64,000 bases of DNA from assembly GCF_026241135.1 (NCBI RefSeq), contig NZ_JAPFGA010000006.1, positions 64,369-128,368 on the forward strand, in the 5' to 3' direction. A program made the position numbers and the translations under genes. Positions 52,549 to 60,193 of the stretch are shown here, in pieces. The notes under the pieces are model-generated. The model was not told the DNA's origin. It was given only the letters and a program-made list of their open reading frames with translations, and did no database searches. Position 1 is the first letter of the stretch. Each line of letters opens with the position of its first letter. This DNA comes from Galbibacter kalidii. Its GTDB lineage: Bacteria; Bacteroidota; Bacteroidia; Flavobacteriales; Flavobacteriaceae.

Positions 52549-53159
52549 ATTTTTATGCTTTTTAAAAATTTTTGAAAAGCCGGGTGGGCTTTTATGTCGT
52601 TATAGTTATCAATATCGTTGCGTGTGTCTAACAAAGCTACATCAACTGTTTTTAAATCTTCTAAAGTATCTCTTAAAACCGTGTCTGTACTCCACTTTTT
52701 TTGCTGAAAGACCTTCGGGAACAACTGTTTTAAACCTAAGAGATAATAACCACCGTCTGCTGCAGGTCCTATTACGGCATCGTGGGCTTCCAGTTTTTTG
52801 AATGCGGTTTCGATATGCGACGGAGTAATATCATATAAATCACTACCAATAATGATTACTTTTTTATATCCTTCGGAAAAACATTCAAAAAAGGCATTTT
52901 CCATACGCTGCCCCAAATTATCACCTTTTTGGAGCTTTTTGCTGAATGTTTCTGGACTCCACAAGTCGTTTTCAATGATTTCTTCAGAATAATACACTGC
53001 TTTGTCACAAGGAAGATTACGGGTTACCTGTTTTGTTTTATTAAGAAGGAACTTATAAATTTCGAGTGCTTTTTCTTTTCCGACACTTTGGGCGAGACGG
53101 GTTTTTACCTTTCCCAATTCGGGATTTTTCGTAAATATGATGAGGATACTATTATTCAT
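52545..53159 (-). CDS. TIGR04282-type GT-A glycosyltransferase, arsenosugar-associated
   Basis: 204 residues from the ATG at 53159 (MNNSILIIFTKNPELGKVKTRLA); the 12 extra residues of the track ORF overlap arsS sequence. The nucleotide-sugar fold has KTRLAQ at the start and IIGSDLYDITP with the metal Asp, then AVIGPAADGGYYLLGL. These motifs match the DUF2064/TIGR04282 family found with ArsS genes. It would help build the arsenosugar glycoside. Confidence 0.85.
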   Translation of the reverse strand: MNNSILIIFTKNPELGKVKTRLAQSVGKEKALEIYKFLLNKTKQVTRNLPCDKAVYYSEEIIENDLWSPETFSKKLQKGDNLGQRMENAFFECFSEGYKKVIIIGSDLYDITPSHIETAFKKLEAHDAVIGPAADGGYYLLGLKQLFPKVFQQKKWSTDTVLRDTLEDLKTVDVALLDTRNDIDNYNDIKAHPAFQKFLKSIKI

Positions 53160-53173
53160 CTGATGTTGTATGC

Positions 53174-54229
53174 TTATGTGACAGTCCCCTGACAACTGCT
53201 TCCTGATCCTGCAGTGCAGCCATAGCAGTGTTGGGAAATCAAAATATTCCGGTCGTTTAAAATGTCTTCGTTGTAGTCTTTGATGTGTTTTACCGGGCTA
53301 TTGACTTTCAAGCCCAACATCTGATTGAAATCACAGTCGTATAACCAACCGTCCCAACTCACCGAGATGGTGTTGGTACACATTACGTTTTGCACAGCTG
53401 CCGGATTGAAGGCTTCAACAAGCGAATACATATAATCTTCATAGTTTTCTGAGGCGATGAGGTAATCCAAAAACCTGGAGATAGGTAGGTTGGTAATTGC
53501 AAAAAGTTCGTGAAAATGAATCCCAAAATCTTCCAGCAATACCTTTTTAAAGTCTTTCTCCATAGAAGCCTGATCGGTGGGCAAAAAAGCCCCTGACGGA
53601 TTATAGATCAAATCCAGCTTCAAATCGCTATCCGGCATGCCATAACCCACAGCGTTTAGTTTTTTCAACGCACTGATCGATTTGTTAAAGACACCATCGC
53701 CACGCTGTCTGTCGGTTTTTCCCTTGGTCCAATGTGGCATGGAAGAAACAACATGGATCTTGTGTTTTTTGAAAAACCCGGGCAGGTCGTGATATTTTTT
53801 GTTCGCCATGATGATGGTCAGGTTGCTGCGCACGATAAAATCCTTTACCCCAAGCTTGGAAGCCTCTTCCACAAACCACCTGAAACTAGGGTTCATTTCC
53901 GGAGCACCTCCTGTGAGATCGAGCGTGTGGGCGCCGGTATATTTGATAACGTCGAGGCATTGTTGCATGGTTTCCCGGGTCATGATCTCTTTTCTGTCCG
54001 GACCGGCATCTACATGGCAGTGGGAACACACCTGATTGCACATATATCCCACATTGATCTGTAGGATCTCTGTTTTTCTCGGCCGTAAAGGAAATTGACC
54101 TGTTTCGGCAATTTTTTCCTTAAATGTGGGTAATTCCCCATTGACGAAAATTCCGTTGGACAAAATTTCCAGTTGTTTTTCGGTATTTGCGAGTTCGTTT
54201 TTTCGTTTATGTAACGATTGGGTCGGCAT
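53174..54229 (-). CDS. arsS: Radical SAM arsenosugar synthase
   Basis: 351 residues from the ATG at 54229; the track start is a GTG inside the upstream repeat. The radical-SAM cluster motif is C64xxxC68xxC71 (CNQVCSHCH). The glycine-rich SAM site is LDLTGGAPEMNP. The C-terminal cysteine-rich segment (CDFNQMLGL, QHCYGCTAGSGSSC) is typical of the ArsS family, some members of which use selenocysteine there; this one has ordinary cysteine and no in-frame TGA. It adds 5'-deoxyadenosyl to methylated arsenic. The three-hairpin repeat lies directly before its start. Confidence 0.91.
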   Translation of the reverse strand: MPTQSLHKRKNELANTEKQLEILSNGIFVNGELPTFKEKIAETGQFPLRPRKTEILQINVGYMCNQVCSHCHVDAGPDRKEIMTRETMQQCLDVIKYTGAHTLDLTGGAPEMNPSFRWFVEEASKLGVKDFIVRSNLTIIMANKKYHDLPGFFKKHKIHVVSSMPHWTKGKTDRQRGDGVFNKSISALKKLNAVGYGMPDSDLKLDLIYNPSGAFLPTDQASMEKDFKKVLLEDFGIHFHELFAITNLPISRFLDYLIASENYEDYMYSLVEAFNPAAVQNVMCTNTISVSWDGWLYDCDFNQMLGLKVNSPVKHIKDYNEDILNDRNILISQHCYGCTAGSGSSCQGTVT

Positions 54230-54240
54230 GTATTTGTTTT

Positions 54241-54343
54241 TTAATCCCACTAAGTGGGTTTAATTCCTCGATGCTCTTCATCGAAATGAGTTAAGGTTTT
54301 GTTCCTTTTAATACCTCGTGGGTTTACCCCGAGGTAGTTGATT
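54241..54343 (-). repeat. Three-hairpin dispersed repeat, copy 2 (leader of arsS)
   Basis: On the minus strand it has ACCTCGGGGT...ACCCACGAGGT, TCGATG...CATCGA and CCCACTTAGTGGG, ending 11 bp before the arsS ATG. It aligns with copy 1 at 24298-24420 apart from a 20-bp stretch present only there. It fills the gap between the AhpD-like gene and arsS. Confidence 0.85.
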
Positions 54344-54345
54344 CT

Positions 54346-54681
54346 TTACATCGAAAGCTTTTCATATTTATTCATCATTTGGACACCGTGAACCAAGGTC
54401 GCGCCACTTTCGATAGCAGCTCCTGCATGTACGGCTTCCATCATTTCCTCTTTGGTGATACCACGTTGCAGTCCGTCTTTTGTGTAGGCGTCGATACAAT
54501 ACGGGCATTTAACCACATGTGATACGGCCAAGGCAATCAATGATTTTTCCCTGGCGGAAAGTGCGCCTTCTTCAAAAACCTTTCCGTAGTATTCAAAAAA
54601 TTTATCACCAAGCTCTTTACTCCATTCAGTGATAGAGCTGAATTTTTTTAGATCGGCAGGATCATAATATGTCTTTTTCAT
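54346..54681 (-). CDS. AhpD/carboxymuconolactone decarboxylase-like protein of the arsenosugar cluster
   Basis: 111 residues. The core EGALSAREKSLIALAVSHVVKCPYCIDAYTKDGLQRGITKEEMMEAVHAGAAIESGATLVHG has the CxxC and distal acidic/His residues of AhpD-like peroxidase folds. Related small proteins are found in arsenosugar clusters. A thiol redox role in arsenic reduction is inferred. It is first in the cluster, separated from arsS by the three-hairpin repeat. Confidence 0.88.
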   Translation of the reverse strand: MKKTYYDPADLKKFSSITEWSKELGDKFFEYYGKVFEEGALSAREKSLIALAVSHVVKCPYCIDAYTKDGLQRGITKEEMMEAVHAGAAIESGATLVHGVQMMNKYEKLSM

Positions 54682-54873
54682 GATTTCTTGTTATAAATTA
54701 GTGTTCAATCTATAAAAGTAAAAGAAATAAAGATGAGTTCAGTTTTAATTCCTGAAAAAGGGCTTTACATTGTTATGGACGACATAATTCAGTACACCTT
54801 ACAAATAGAACACATATAAGCGACGGATTTGGAGCCATAATGGGACTTAATATGTGTTTTCAATATATCAAAC

Positions 54874-54917
54874 ACGCCATATATACGCTATATACACGCT
54901 ATAAATACGCTATAATC
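54874..54917. repeat. Four 11-bp tandem repeats in the arsenosugar/sugar-porter divergent gap
   Basis: ACGCCATATAT, ACGCTATATAC, ACGCTATAAAT and ACGCTATAATC follow one another with exactly 11-bp period. They lie 193 bp from the AhpD-like gene start and 118 bp from the sugar porter start. The rest of this 353-bp gap shows a TATCTTTC promoter-like element at 55002 and no gene. Confidence 0.7.
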
Positions 54918-55034
54918 ATATCGAATCCATGGTTTATAACGGTTTTAATTCCGTGACCGGGGGAAGGTAGAGGCAAAGCTTTGAAGCTTCCATAAAATCA
55001 CTATCTTTCAGAATTCAAAAAAATAGAAAGAAAG

Positions 55035-56366
55035 ATGAGTAAAGTTTTTCAATGGGCCATCATCATATCGCTTGGTGGCTTTTTGTTTGGTTTTGATACG
55101 GCCGTTATTTCCGGGGCGGAACAATCGATTCAACAAGTATGGGGATTAAGTGATCTCATGCATGGATTTTCCATCGCAGTTGCTTTATACGGGACTTTAG
55201 TAGGTGCTATTTTTGGCGGATTCCCATCGGATAGAATGGGGAGGAGAAAAACTTTATTTTGGATTGCAATCCTGTTTTTGGCTTCGGCTGTGGGTTCTGC
55301 CCTTGCACCGGAGGTCTATTCCTTTATTACGTTTCGATTTATAGGGGGGATTGCTGTTGGGGCTTCCTCAGTTACTGCTCCAATCTATATTTCTGAGATA
55401 TCACAAGCGAAAAACCGGGGGAAATTAGTGGCTTCTTTTCAGTTGAATCTGGTTTTGGGTATTCTTATGGCTTATGTGTCCAATTATATTATCAGTTTAT
55501 TGAATTTGGAAAGTGCATGGCGTTGGATGCTGGGTGTAGAGGCTCTCCCTGCTTTGGCTTTTGCTTTGTTGGTGAGGAAACTGCCACGGAGTCCGCGTTG
55601 GGTGCTTGCAAAATTGGGTGCTGAAGAAGAGGCAGTCGAGACCTTAAAAAGTATTAATGAAGAGAACTATCGTGAAGAATTGGAAGCGATCAAAGAATCG
55701 CTGAATGAAGACAAAGAAAAAACTTCCCTTAAAGAGCGTTTCTTTTCCATGAAATTCAGCTTCCTTATTCTTTTAGCGTTTCTGTTTGCGTTTTTCAATC
55801 AGCTTTCAGGAATCAATTCCGTGATCTATTTCGCACCGCGGATTTTTGCCGATGCAGGATTGGGGAGTGAGTCCTCTATGCTTTCCACAGTAGGGATTGG
55901 TATTGTAAACCTCGTTTTTACGATGTTGGGAATGTACCTGATCGATCGTAGTGGGAGGAAAAAATTGATGTACATAGGTTCCATAGGCTATATTATTTCC
56001 CTGTTTTTTATCGGAAGGGCTTTTGATACCGGAAATACCGGAGGAAGTATCGTGCCGGTATTGTCATTTCTTTTTATAGCTTCTCATGCCATTGGGCAAG
56101 GGGCGGTGATCTGGGTGTTTATTTCAGAAATATTCCCAAACAGGATCAGGGCTTATGGAATGTCCCTCGGGAGTTCAACCCATTGGGTTTTTGCGGCATT
56201 GATCACTAACTTTTTTCCATACTTTACCAAGAGCGTTGGTCCGTCAGTCATTTTTTACTTTTTCTGCGGAATGATGGTCTTGCAATTATTGTTCGTTATC
56301 TTTCTGATGCCGGAGACCAAAGGAAAGTCATTGGAAGGATTATCTAAAATACTACTAAGAAAATAA
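55035..56366 (+). CDS. Sugar porter of the major facilitator superfamily
   Basis: 443 residues with 12 transmembrane helices. The sugar-porter signatures are GGFLFGFDTAVISGAEQ, PSDRMGRRKTLFW, RFIGGIAVGASSVTAPIYISEI, NQLSGINSVIYFAPRIF, LIDRSGRKKLM and the terminal PETKGKSLE. It probably imports a hexose or pentose by proton symport; the substrate is not readable. It stands alone, divergent from the arsenosugar genes and 194 bp before the Moco cluster. Confidence 0.92.
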   Translation: MSKVFQWAIIISLGGFLFGFDTAVISGAEQSIQQVWGLSDLMHGFSIAVALYGTLVGAIFGGFPSDRMGRRKTLFWIAILFLASAVGSALAPEVYSFITFRFIGGIAVGASSVTAPIYISEISQAKNRGKLVASFQLNLVLGILMAYVSNYIISLLNLESAWRWMLGVEALPALAFALLVRKLPRSPRWVLAKLGAEEEAVETLKSINEENYREELEAIKESLNEDKEKTSLKERFFSMKFSFLILLAFLFAFFNQLSGINSVIYFAPRIFADAGLGSESSMLSTVGIGIVNLVFTMLGMYLIDRSGRKKLMYIGSIGYIISLFFIGRAFDTGNTGGSIVPVLSFLFIASHAIGQGAVIWVFISEIFPNRIRAYGMSLGSSTHWVFAALITNFFPYFTKSVGPSVIFYFFCGMMVLQLLFVIFLMPETKGKSLEGLSKILLRK

Positions 56367-56560
56367 AGGGGCTTATTTTTATGAAGTGAGAAAAAAGCGC
56401 ATGCTGTTTTAAGAATCTATTATTTTAAGTGTTAAATATAATATAAGGGCAGGTGAGTTAATTCAATTTTATTTAACTTAATCCTCTGAAAAATACCGAG
56501 ATATCGCTGTTTAGAAGAAAACTTTGAGTAGTAGATGAAATAAAAACTTAAGGAGAAATA

Positions 56561-56800
56561 ATGAACATATTGCTTTTTGGCATAGCAAGGGAGATTGTAG
56601 GGGGAGATTCATTAAAAGTGGAATCCAATAATGAAATTGGTAATGTAAAGCAATTAAAATCGTATCTTACCAATAACTACCCCAAACTGAACAAGTTGTC
56701 TTCATTCGCCATTGCGGTAAACAATAAATACGCACAGGAAGAAACAGCGATAGGAAGTTCAGATGAAGTTGCTTTGATTCCACCTGTAAGCGGAGGATGA
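56561..56800 (+). CDS. moaD: Molybdopterin synthase small subunit (sulfur carrier)
   Basis: 79 residues with a ubiquitin-like beta-grasp (MNILLFGIAREIVGGDSLKV) and the essential C-terminal Gly-Gly (ALIPPVSGG), which is adenylated and thiocarboxylated. It gives sulfur to molybdopterin together with MoaE, but no moaE gene is in this window. It is the first gene of the Moco cluster. AAGGAG lies 6 bases before the ATG, a clear Shine-Dalgarno sequence unusual for this phylum. Confidence 0.93.
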   Translation: MNILLFGIAREIVGGDSLKVESNNEIGNVKQLKSYLTNNYPKLNKLSSFAIAVNNKYAQEETAIGSSDEVALIPPVSGG

Positions 56801-56833
56801 CATGATAGCACATAAAAAACATACACTATCCTG

Positions 56834-56893
56834 CCTATGGTAGGATTTGTGTCTTTATAAAGACCGGATTAACCACCAAACCAAAGGAGAAAA
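56834..56893 (+). promoter_or_regulatory. Leader hairpins and Shine-Dalgarno before moaA
   Basis: ATCCTGCC...GGTAGGAT and GTCTTTATAAAGAC form two small hairpins, followed by AAAGGAG seven bases before the moaA ATG. The sequence does not match the known Moco riboswitch. A local RNA control element is possible but unproven. Confidence 0.35.
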
Positions 56894-57877
56894 ATGCTGA
56901 TAGATAATCACAATAGAGTCATAAATTACTTGCGATTGGCCGTTACAGACCGTTGTAATCTGCGTTGCAATTATTGTATGCCTGCAGAAGGGATTGATTT
57001 TGCAAAGAGGGATAATCTGTTCACTATGGAAGAGTTGTGTGAGCTGAGCAGTATTTTGGTGTCACAGGGGATAGACAAAATCCGTTTAACGGGCGGGGAA
57101 CCTTTTGTGAGAAAAGACCTGATGACGCTTTTCCGGCACCTGTCAACCTTGGAAGGCTTGAAAGATATTTCGGTAACGACCAATGCTACCATCATAGGAC
57201 CTTATATTGATGAATTAAAATCCCTGGGCATTAAAGATATCAACGTGAGTTTGGATGCCATCAACAAGGAGGTTTTTGAACGCATTACCCGTCGTAAGCA
57301 ATATGATATTGTATATGAAAACCTGATCAGATTGATCACTGAAGGTTTTAATGTTCGGGTCAATTTTATTGTGCTAGACGGACAAAATGTGGAGGAGATA
57401 CTTCCTGTTTTAGAACTTACTAAATATTATGATGTTTCCGTGCGGTTTTTGGAGGAGATGCCTTTTAATGGAGGCTCCAAAAATTTCAACACTATAAAGT
57501 GGGATTACAAAACCATTTATGAATATATAGCCGGGCATTTTCCGGAAATAGAAAAATTAAAGTCGCATAAAACATCGACTTCCATCAACTACAAAATAAA
57601 AGGACATAAAGGCACATTCGGACTGATTCCTTCATTTTCAAGAACTTTTTGTGGCAATTGCAACCGCCTGCGGATCTCTGCTACCGGGGATGTGATTACC
57701 TGCCTATATGGAAAACCGAGGATGAATATCCGTGATATCATGAGAGGGGAAAATTCAGAAGAAGAAGTGAAGAGTCACATCATAGCAGCCGTTGGCAGTC
57801 GTTCAAAAACCGGATTTGAAGAACAACAGCAGTACAAAGGGGTGTTCAACAATTCCATGACTTCTATAGGAGGGTAA
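56894..57877 (+). CDS. moaA: GTP 3',8-cyclase
   Basis: 327 residues. The N-terminal radical-SAM cluster is C21xxxC25xxC28 (CNLRCNYCMP), with TGGEPFVRKDL. The C-terminal cluster is CGNCNRLRISATGDVITCLYG (three cysteines near 253, 256 and 270). The terminal Gly-Gly needed for activity is present (TSIGG). It turns GTP into 3',8-cyclo-GTP, the first step of Moco synthesis, and works with MoaC encoded downstream. Confidence 0.96.
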   Translation: MLIDNHNRVINYLRLAVTDRCNLRCNYCMPAEGIDFAKRDNLFTMEELCELSSILVSQGIDKIRLTGGEPFVRKDLMTLFRHLSTLEGLKDISVTTNATIIGPYIDELKSLGIKDINVSLDAINKEVFERITRRKQYDIVYENLIRLITEGFNVRVNFIVLDGQNVEEILPVLELTKYYDVSVRFLEEMPFNGGSKNFNTIKWDYKTIYEYIAGHFPEIEKLKSHKTSTSINYKIKGHKGTFGLIPSFSRTFCGNCNRLRISATGDVITCLYGKPRMNIRDIMRGENSEEEVKSHIIAAVGSRSKTGFEEQQQYKGVFNNSMTSIGG

Positions 57878-57937
57878 AAGAATTTTTCCTAATTTAAGAG
57901 ATGAATGGATGCATAGAATGGTGTCACCCTAAGTAAT

Positions 57938-58011
57938 GTCATGCTGAGCTTGTCGAAGTACAGTCAAAGGTTTGGAAAAATAGGCTTCGACCCCCGACGG
58001 GGGCAGTCTGA
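57938..58011. repeat. Nested-palindrome repeat, altered copy C
   Basis: The left arm GTCATGCTGAGCTTGTCGAAG matches the inner arm of copies A and B. The right arm keeps CTTCGA and CAGTCTGAC, but the middle AAGCT is replaced by the small palindrome CCCCCGACGGGGG. It lies in the 193-bp moaA-moaC gap. Confidence 0.7.
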
Positions 58012-58070
58012 CAATTTGATAAATAAACTACAAACAGGAATCAGCACGTTAAAATAATATCAGAAAGAAG

Positions 58071-58544
58071 ATGAGTGAACAATTATCACATATCAACGAA
58101 CACGGAGAAGCGGCTATGGTCGATGTTTCCCATAAAGATAAAACAGCCCGGGTAGCGGTAGCTTCGGGGAAAGTGGTTTTCCCAAAAGCGGTGTTTTCTA
58201 TGCTGAAAGAAAATCATTTTTCAAATAAAAAAGGAAGTATTATCCAAACGGCAGTGATTGCCGGGATACAAGCGGTAAAAAAAACAGCCGATCTGATTCC
58301 ACTTTGCCATCAATTGGCCTTATCAAAAATTAAAATTGATATTGAACCCGGAAAAGACTTGCTGGCTATCCGATGTACAGTAAAATGCAACGAACGAACA
58401 GGAGTGGAGATGGAGGCATTGACAGGAGTTTCGGTGAGTGCGCTTACCATTTACGATATGTGCAAGGCCTTGTCGCACGATATCAAGATTTCCGATATTC
58501 AGTTGGAAGAGAAAACAGGAGGAAAAAATGACTTCAGCAGATAA
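58071..58544 (+). CDS. moaC: Cyclic pyranopterin monophosphate synthase
   Basis: 157 residues, the normal length. The motifs are MVDVSHKDKTARVAVASGKV, AAVKKTADLIPLCHQLALSKI and GVEMEALTGVSVSALTIYDMCKAL, which hold the catalytic Lys and Asp residues of the family. It rearranges the MoaA product into cPMP. The next gene starts inside its last codons. Confidence 0.96.
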   Translation: MSEQLSHINEHGEAAMVDVSHKDKTARVAVASGKVVFPKAVFSMLKENHFSNKKGSIIQTAVIAGIQAVKKTADLIPLCHQLALSKIKIDIEPGKDLLAIRCTVKCNERTGVEMEALTGVSVSALTIYDMCKALSHDIKISDIQLEEKTGGKNDFSR

Positions 58545-59133
58545 ACTATACGGATTGGTTCTTTGCGGTGGAAAAAGCACCCGTATGGGCAGTGATAAAA
58601 GCCTAATTGCTTATCACGGAATTCCGCAGCGAATCCATTTGTGTCAATTGCTGGAAAAAGCCTGTGATAAGGTGTTTATGAGTATCAGGAAAGATCAAAA
58701 AGGGGAGTTTTCAGATACTTCCAATTTTATTGTAGATCAAGATATTCACAAAGGTCCCTACAACGGTTTGTTGAGTGCACATGAATATGATAAAAATGTG
58801 GCTTGGTTGGTGTTGGCATGCGACTTACCTTTGATAGATGAAGAAGCCATACAGGCCTTGGTAAAAAAAAGAGATCGGCAAAGGTATGCCACAGCCTACG
58901 CCTTGCTGAGTAGGAAGTTACCTGAACCGCTTTGTGCGATATGGGAATCAAAAGCATTGGCGGAATCTAAATGCCGTTTGGCAGAAGGAAAGGGTTTTGG
59001 TCCGAGGAAATTTTTATTGGATCACGGCGTTAAAATGATATATCCGAAGCGATCTTCTGTGTTGATGAATGCAAATTCAGCAGAAGAATATAATGAAGCG
59101 ATACAAAAACTGAAGATAGTTGAAAACAAATAG
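58528..59133 (+). CDS. mobA: Molybdenum cofactor guanylyltransferase
   Basis: 201 residues from the ATG at 58528, which begins MTSADKLYGLVLCGGKSTRMGSDKSLI, the GTP-binding loop of MobA. The track ORF extends 30 codons upstream through moaC in another frame. AGGAGG lies seven bases before this ATG, inside moaC, and the genes overlap by 17 bp. LACDLPLIDEEA carries the metal-binding Asp. It links GMP to molybdopterin for DMSO-reductase-type enzymes, while MocA downstream makes the cytosine form. Confidence 0.93.
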   Translation: MTSADKLYGLVLCGGKSTRMGSDKSLIAYHGIPQRIHLCQLLEKACDKVFMSIRKDQKGEFSDTSNFIVDQDIHKGPYNGLLSAHEYDKNVAWLVLACDLPLIDEEAIQALVKKRDRQRYATAYALLSRKLPEPLCAIWESKALAESKCRLAEGKGFGPRKFLLDHGVKMIYPKRSSVLMNANSAEEYNEAIQKLKIVENK

Positions 59134-60193
59134 GTACATAAGACAAACCATCTTAAAGGGTTTTGGGGCAGAAGCCCAAAGCAAGTTAAAGAATGCCAAA
59201 GTTTTGGTGGTGGGCGCCGGCGGATTGGGCGTTCCCGTTTTGCAATACCTCAATGCGATGGGGATTGGAACCTTGGGAATTGTCGAGAACGATACGGTAG
59301 ATTTGTCCAATTTACAACGTCAGGTGTTGTATGGCGAAGCTGATGTAGGCTTGTCTAAATTAGAGGTTGCCAAAATGAAATTGATGGATCAAAATTCGGA
59401 AACGGATATCAATGCCCATGAAACCTTCTTGAATCGGGAAAATGCCTTGGAGATCATAGAAGAATATGATGTAGTAGTCGATGCGACTGATAATTTCCCG
59501 ACGAGATACCTCATTAACGATGCTTGTGTGATTTTGAAAAAGCCATTTGTATATGGGGCTCTGCATGAATTTGAAGGACAAATAAGCGTGTTTAATTACA
59601 AAGGAGGTCCCACCTACCGCTGTTTGTTTCCTACAATGCCGGGAAAAGATGAGGTTCCCGACTGTAACGAAAACGGGGTTTTGGGGATCATTCCCGGAAT
59701 CATAGGAAATTTGCAGGCTTTGGAGACCGTAAAAGTGATCACTGGGATTGGGGAAGTATTGTCCGGACAGTTGCTGATCTTTGACGGATTGCAACAGGAA
59801 TACCGAAAGTTTCATTTAGACGTACAAGAAGAAAACCTGAAAAGAACCGAATTGGAAGAAAGTTATGAAGCCATTTCCTGTGATGTGGGTGCACTCATTT
59901 CCGTAGCGGATTTTTCTACCTTACTGAATACCAAAACCGGAATCCAGATTATCGATGTGCGCACAACCGAAGAATTTGAAAACTTCCATTTTGAAGGCGC
60001 AAACAATATTCCGTTACAACAATTGCCGGAAAGGATAAACGAGATAGACATTTCTAAACCTGCATATTTGGTGTGTCAATCGGGTATAAGAAGCACCAAG
60101 GCTTTACAAATATTAAAACCGGTATTAGATATCGATCTTTTCGAATTGGAAGGAGGCATAAATAAGTACTTGCAGTATGCAGTTAACACCTGA
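59120..60193 (+). CDS. moeB: MoeB/ThiF-family adenylyltransferase fused to a rhodanese domain
   Basis: 357 residues. The start must be TTG at 59120: an in-frame TAG directly precedes it, and the conserved NRYIRQTILKGFG begins there. The adenylation domain has VLVVGAGGLGVPVLQYL, NLQRQVLYGEADVGLSK and VVDATDNFPTRYLIND. The rhodanese domain covers about 255-357, with the active Cys in YLVCQSGIRSTKA. It activates the MoaD C-terminus and probably supplies the sulfur. Unlike typical MoeB, the zinc cysteines are mostly missing: TYRCLFP keeps only one Cys, and no second CxxC was seen. It overlaps mobA by 14 bp. Confidence 0.92.
   Translation: MKTNRYIRQTILKGFGAEAQSKLKNAKVLVVGAGGLGVPVLQYLNAMGIGTLGIVENDTVDLSNLQRQVLYGEADVGLSKLEVAKMKLMDQNSETDINAHETFLNRENALEIIEEYDVVVDATDNFPTRYLINDACVILKKPFVYGALHEFEGQISVFNYKGGPTYRCLFPTMPGKDEVPDCNENGVLGIIPGIIGNLQALETVKVITGIGEVLSGQLLIFDGLQQEYRKFHLDVQEENLKRTELEESYEAISCDVGALISVADFSTLLNTKTGIQIIDVRTTEEFENFHFEGANNIPLQQLPERINEIDISKPAYLVCQSGIRSTKALQILKPVLDIDLFELEGGINKYLQYAVNT

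Noticed and set aside
53174-53240. Selenocysteine in the ArsS C-terminus
   Set aside because: Some family members have it, but this gene has ordinary Cys codons and no in-frame TGA before the stop.
56367-56893. Possible molybdenum cofactor riboswitch before moaD or moaA
   Set aside because: The conserved Moco riboswitch core was not found; only small hairpins and Shine-Dalgarno sequences are present.
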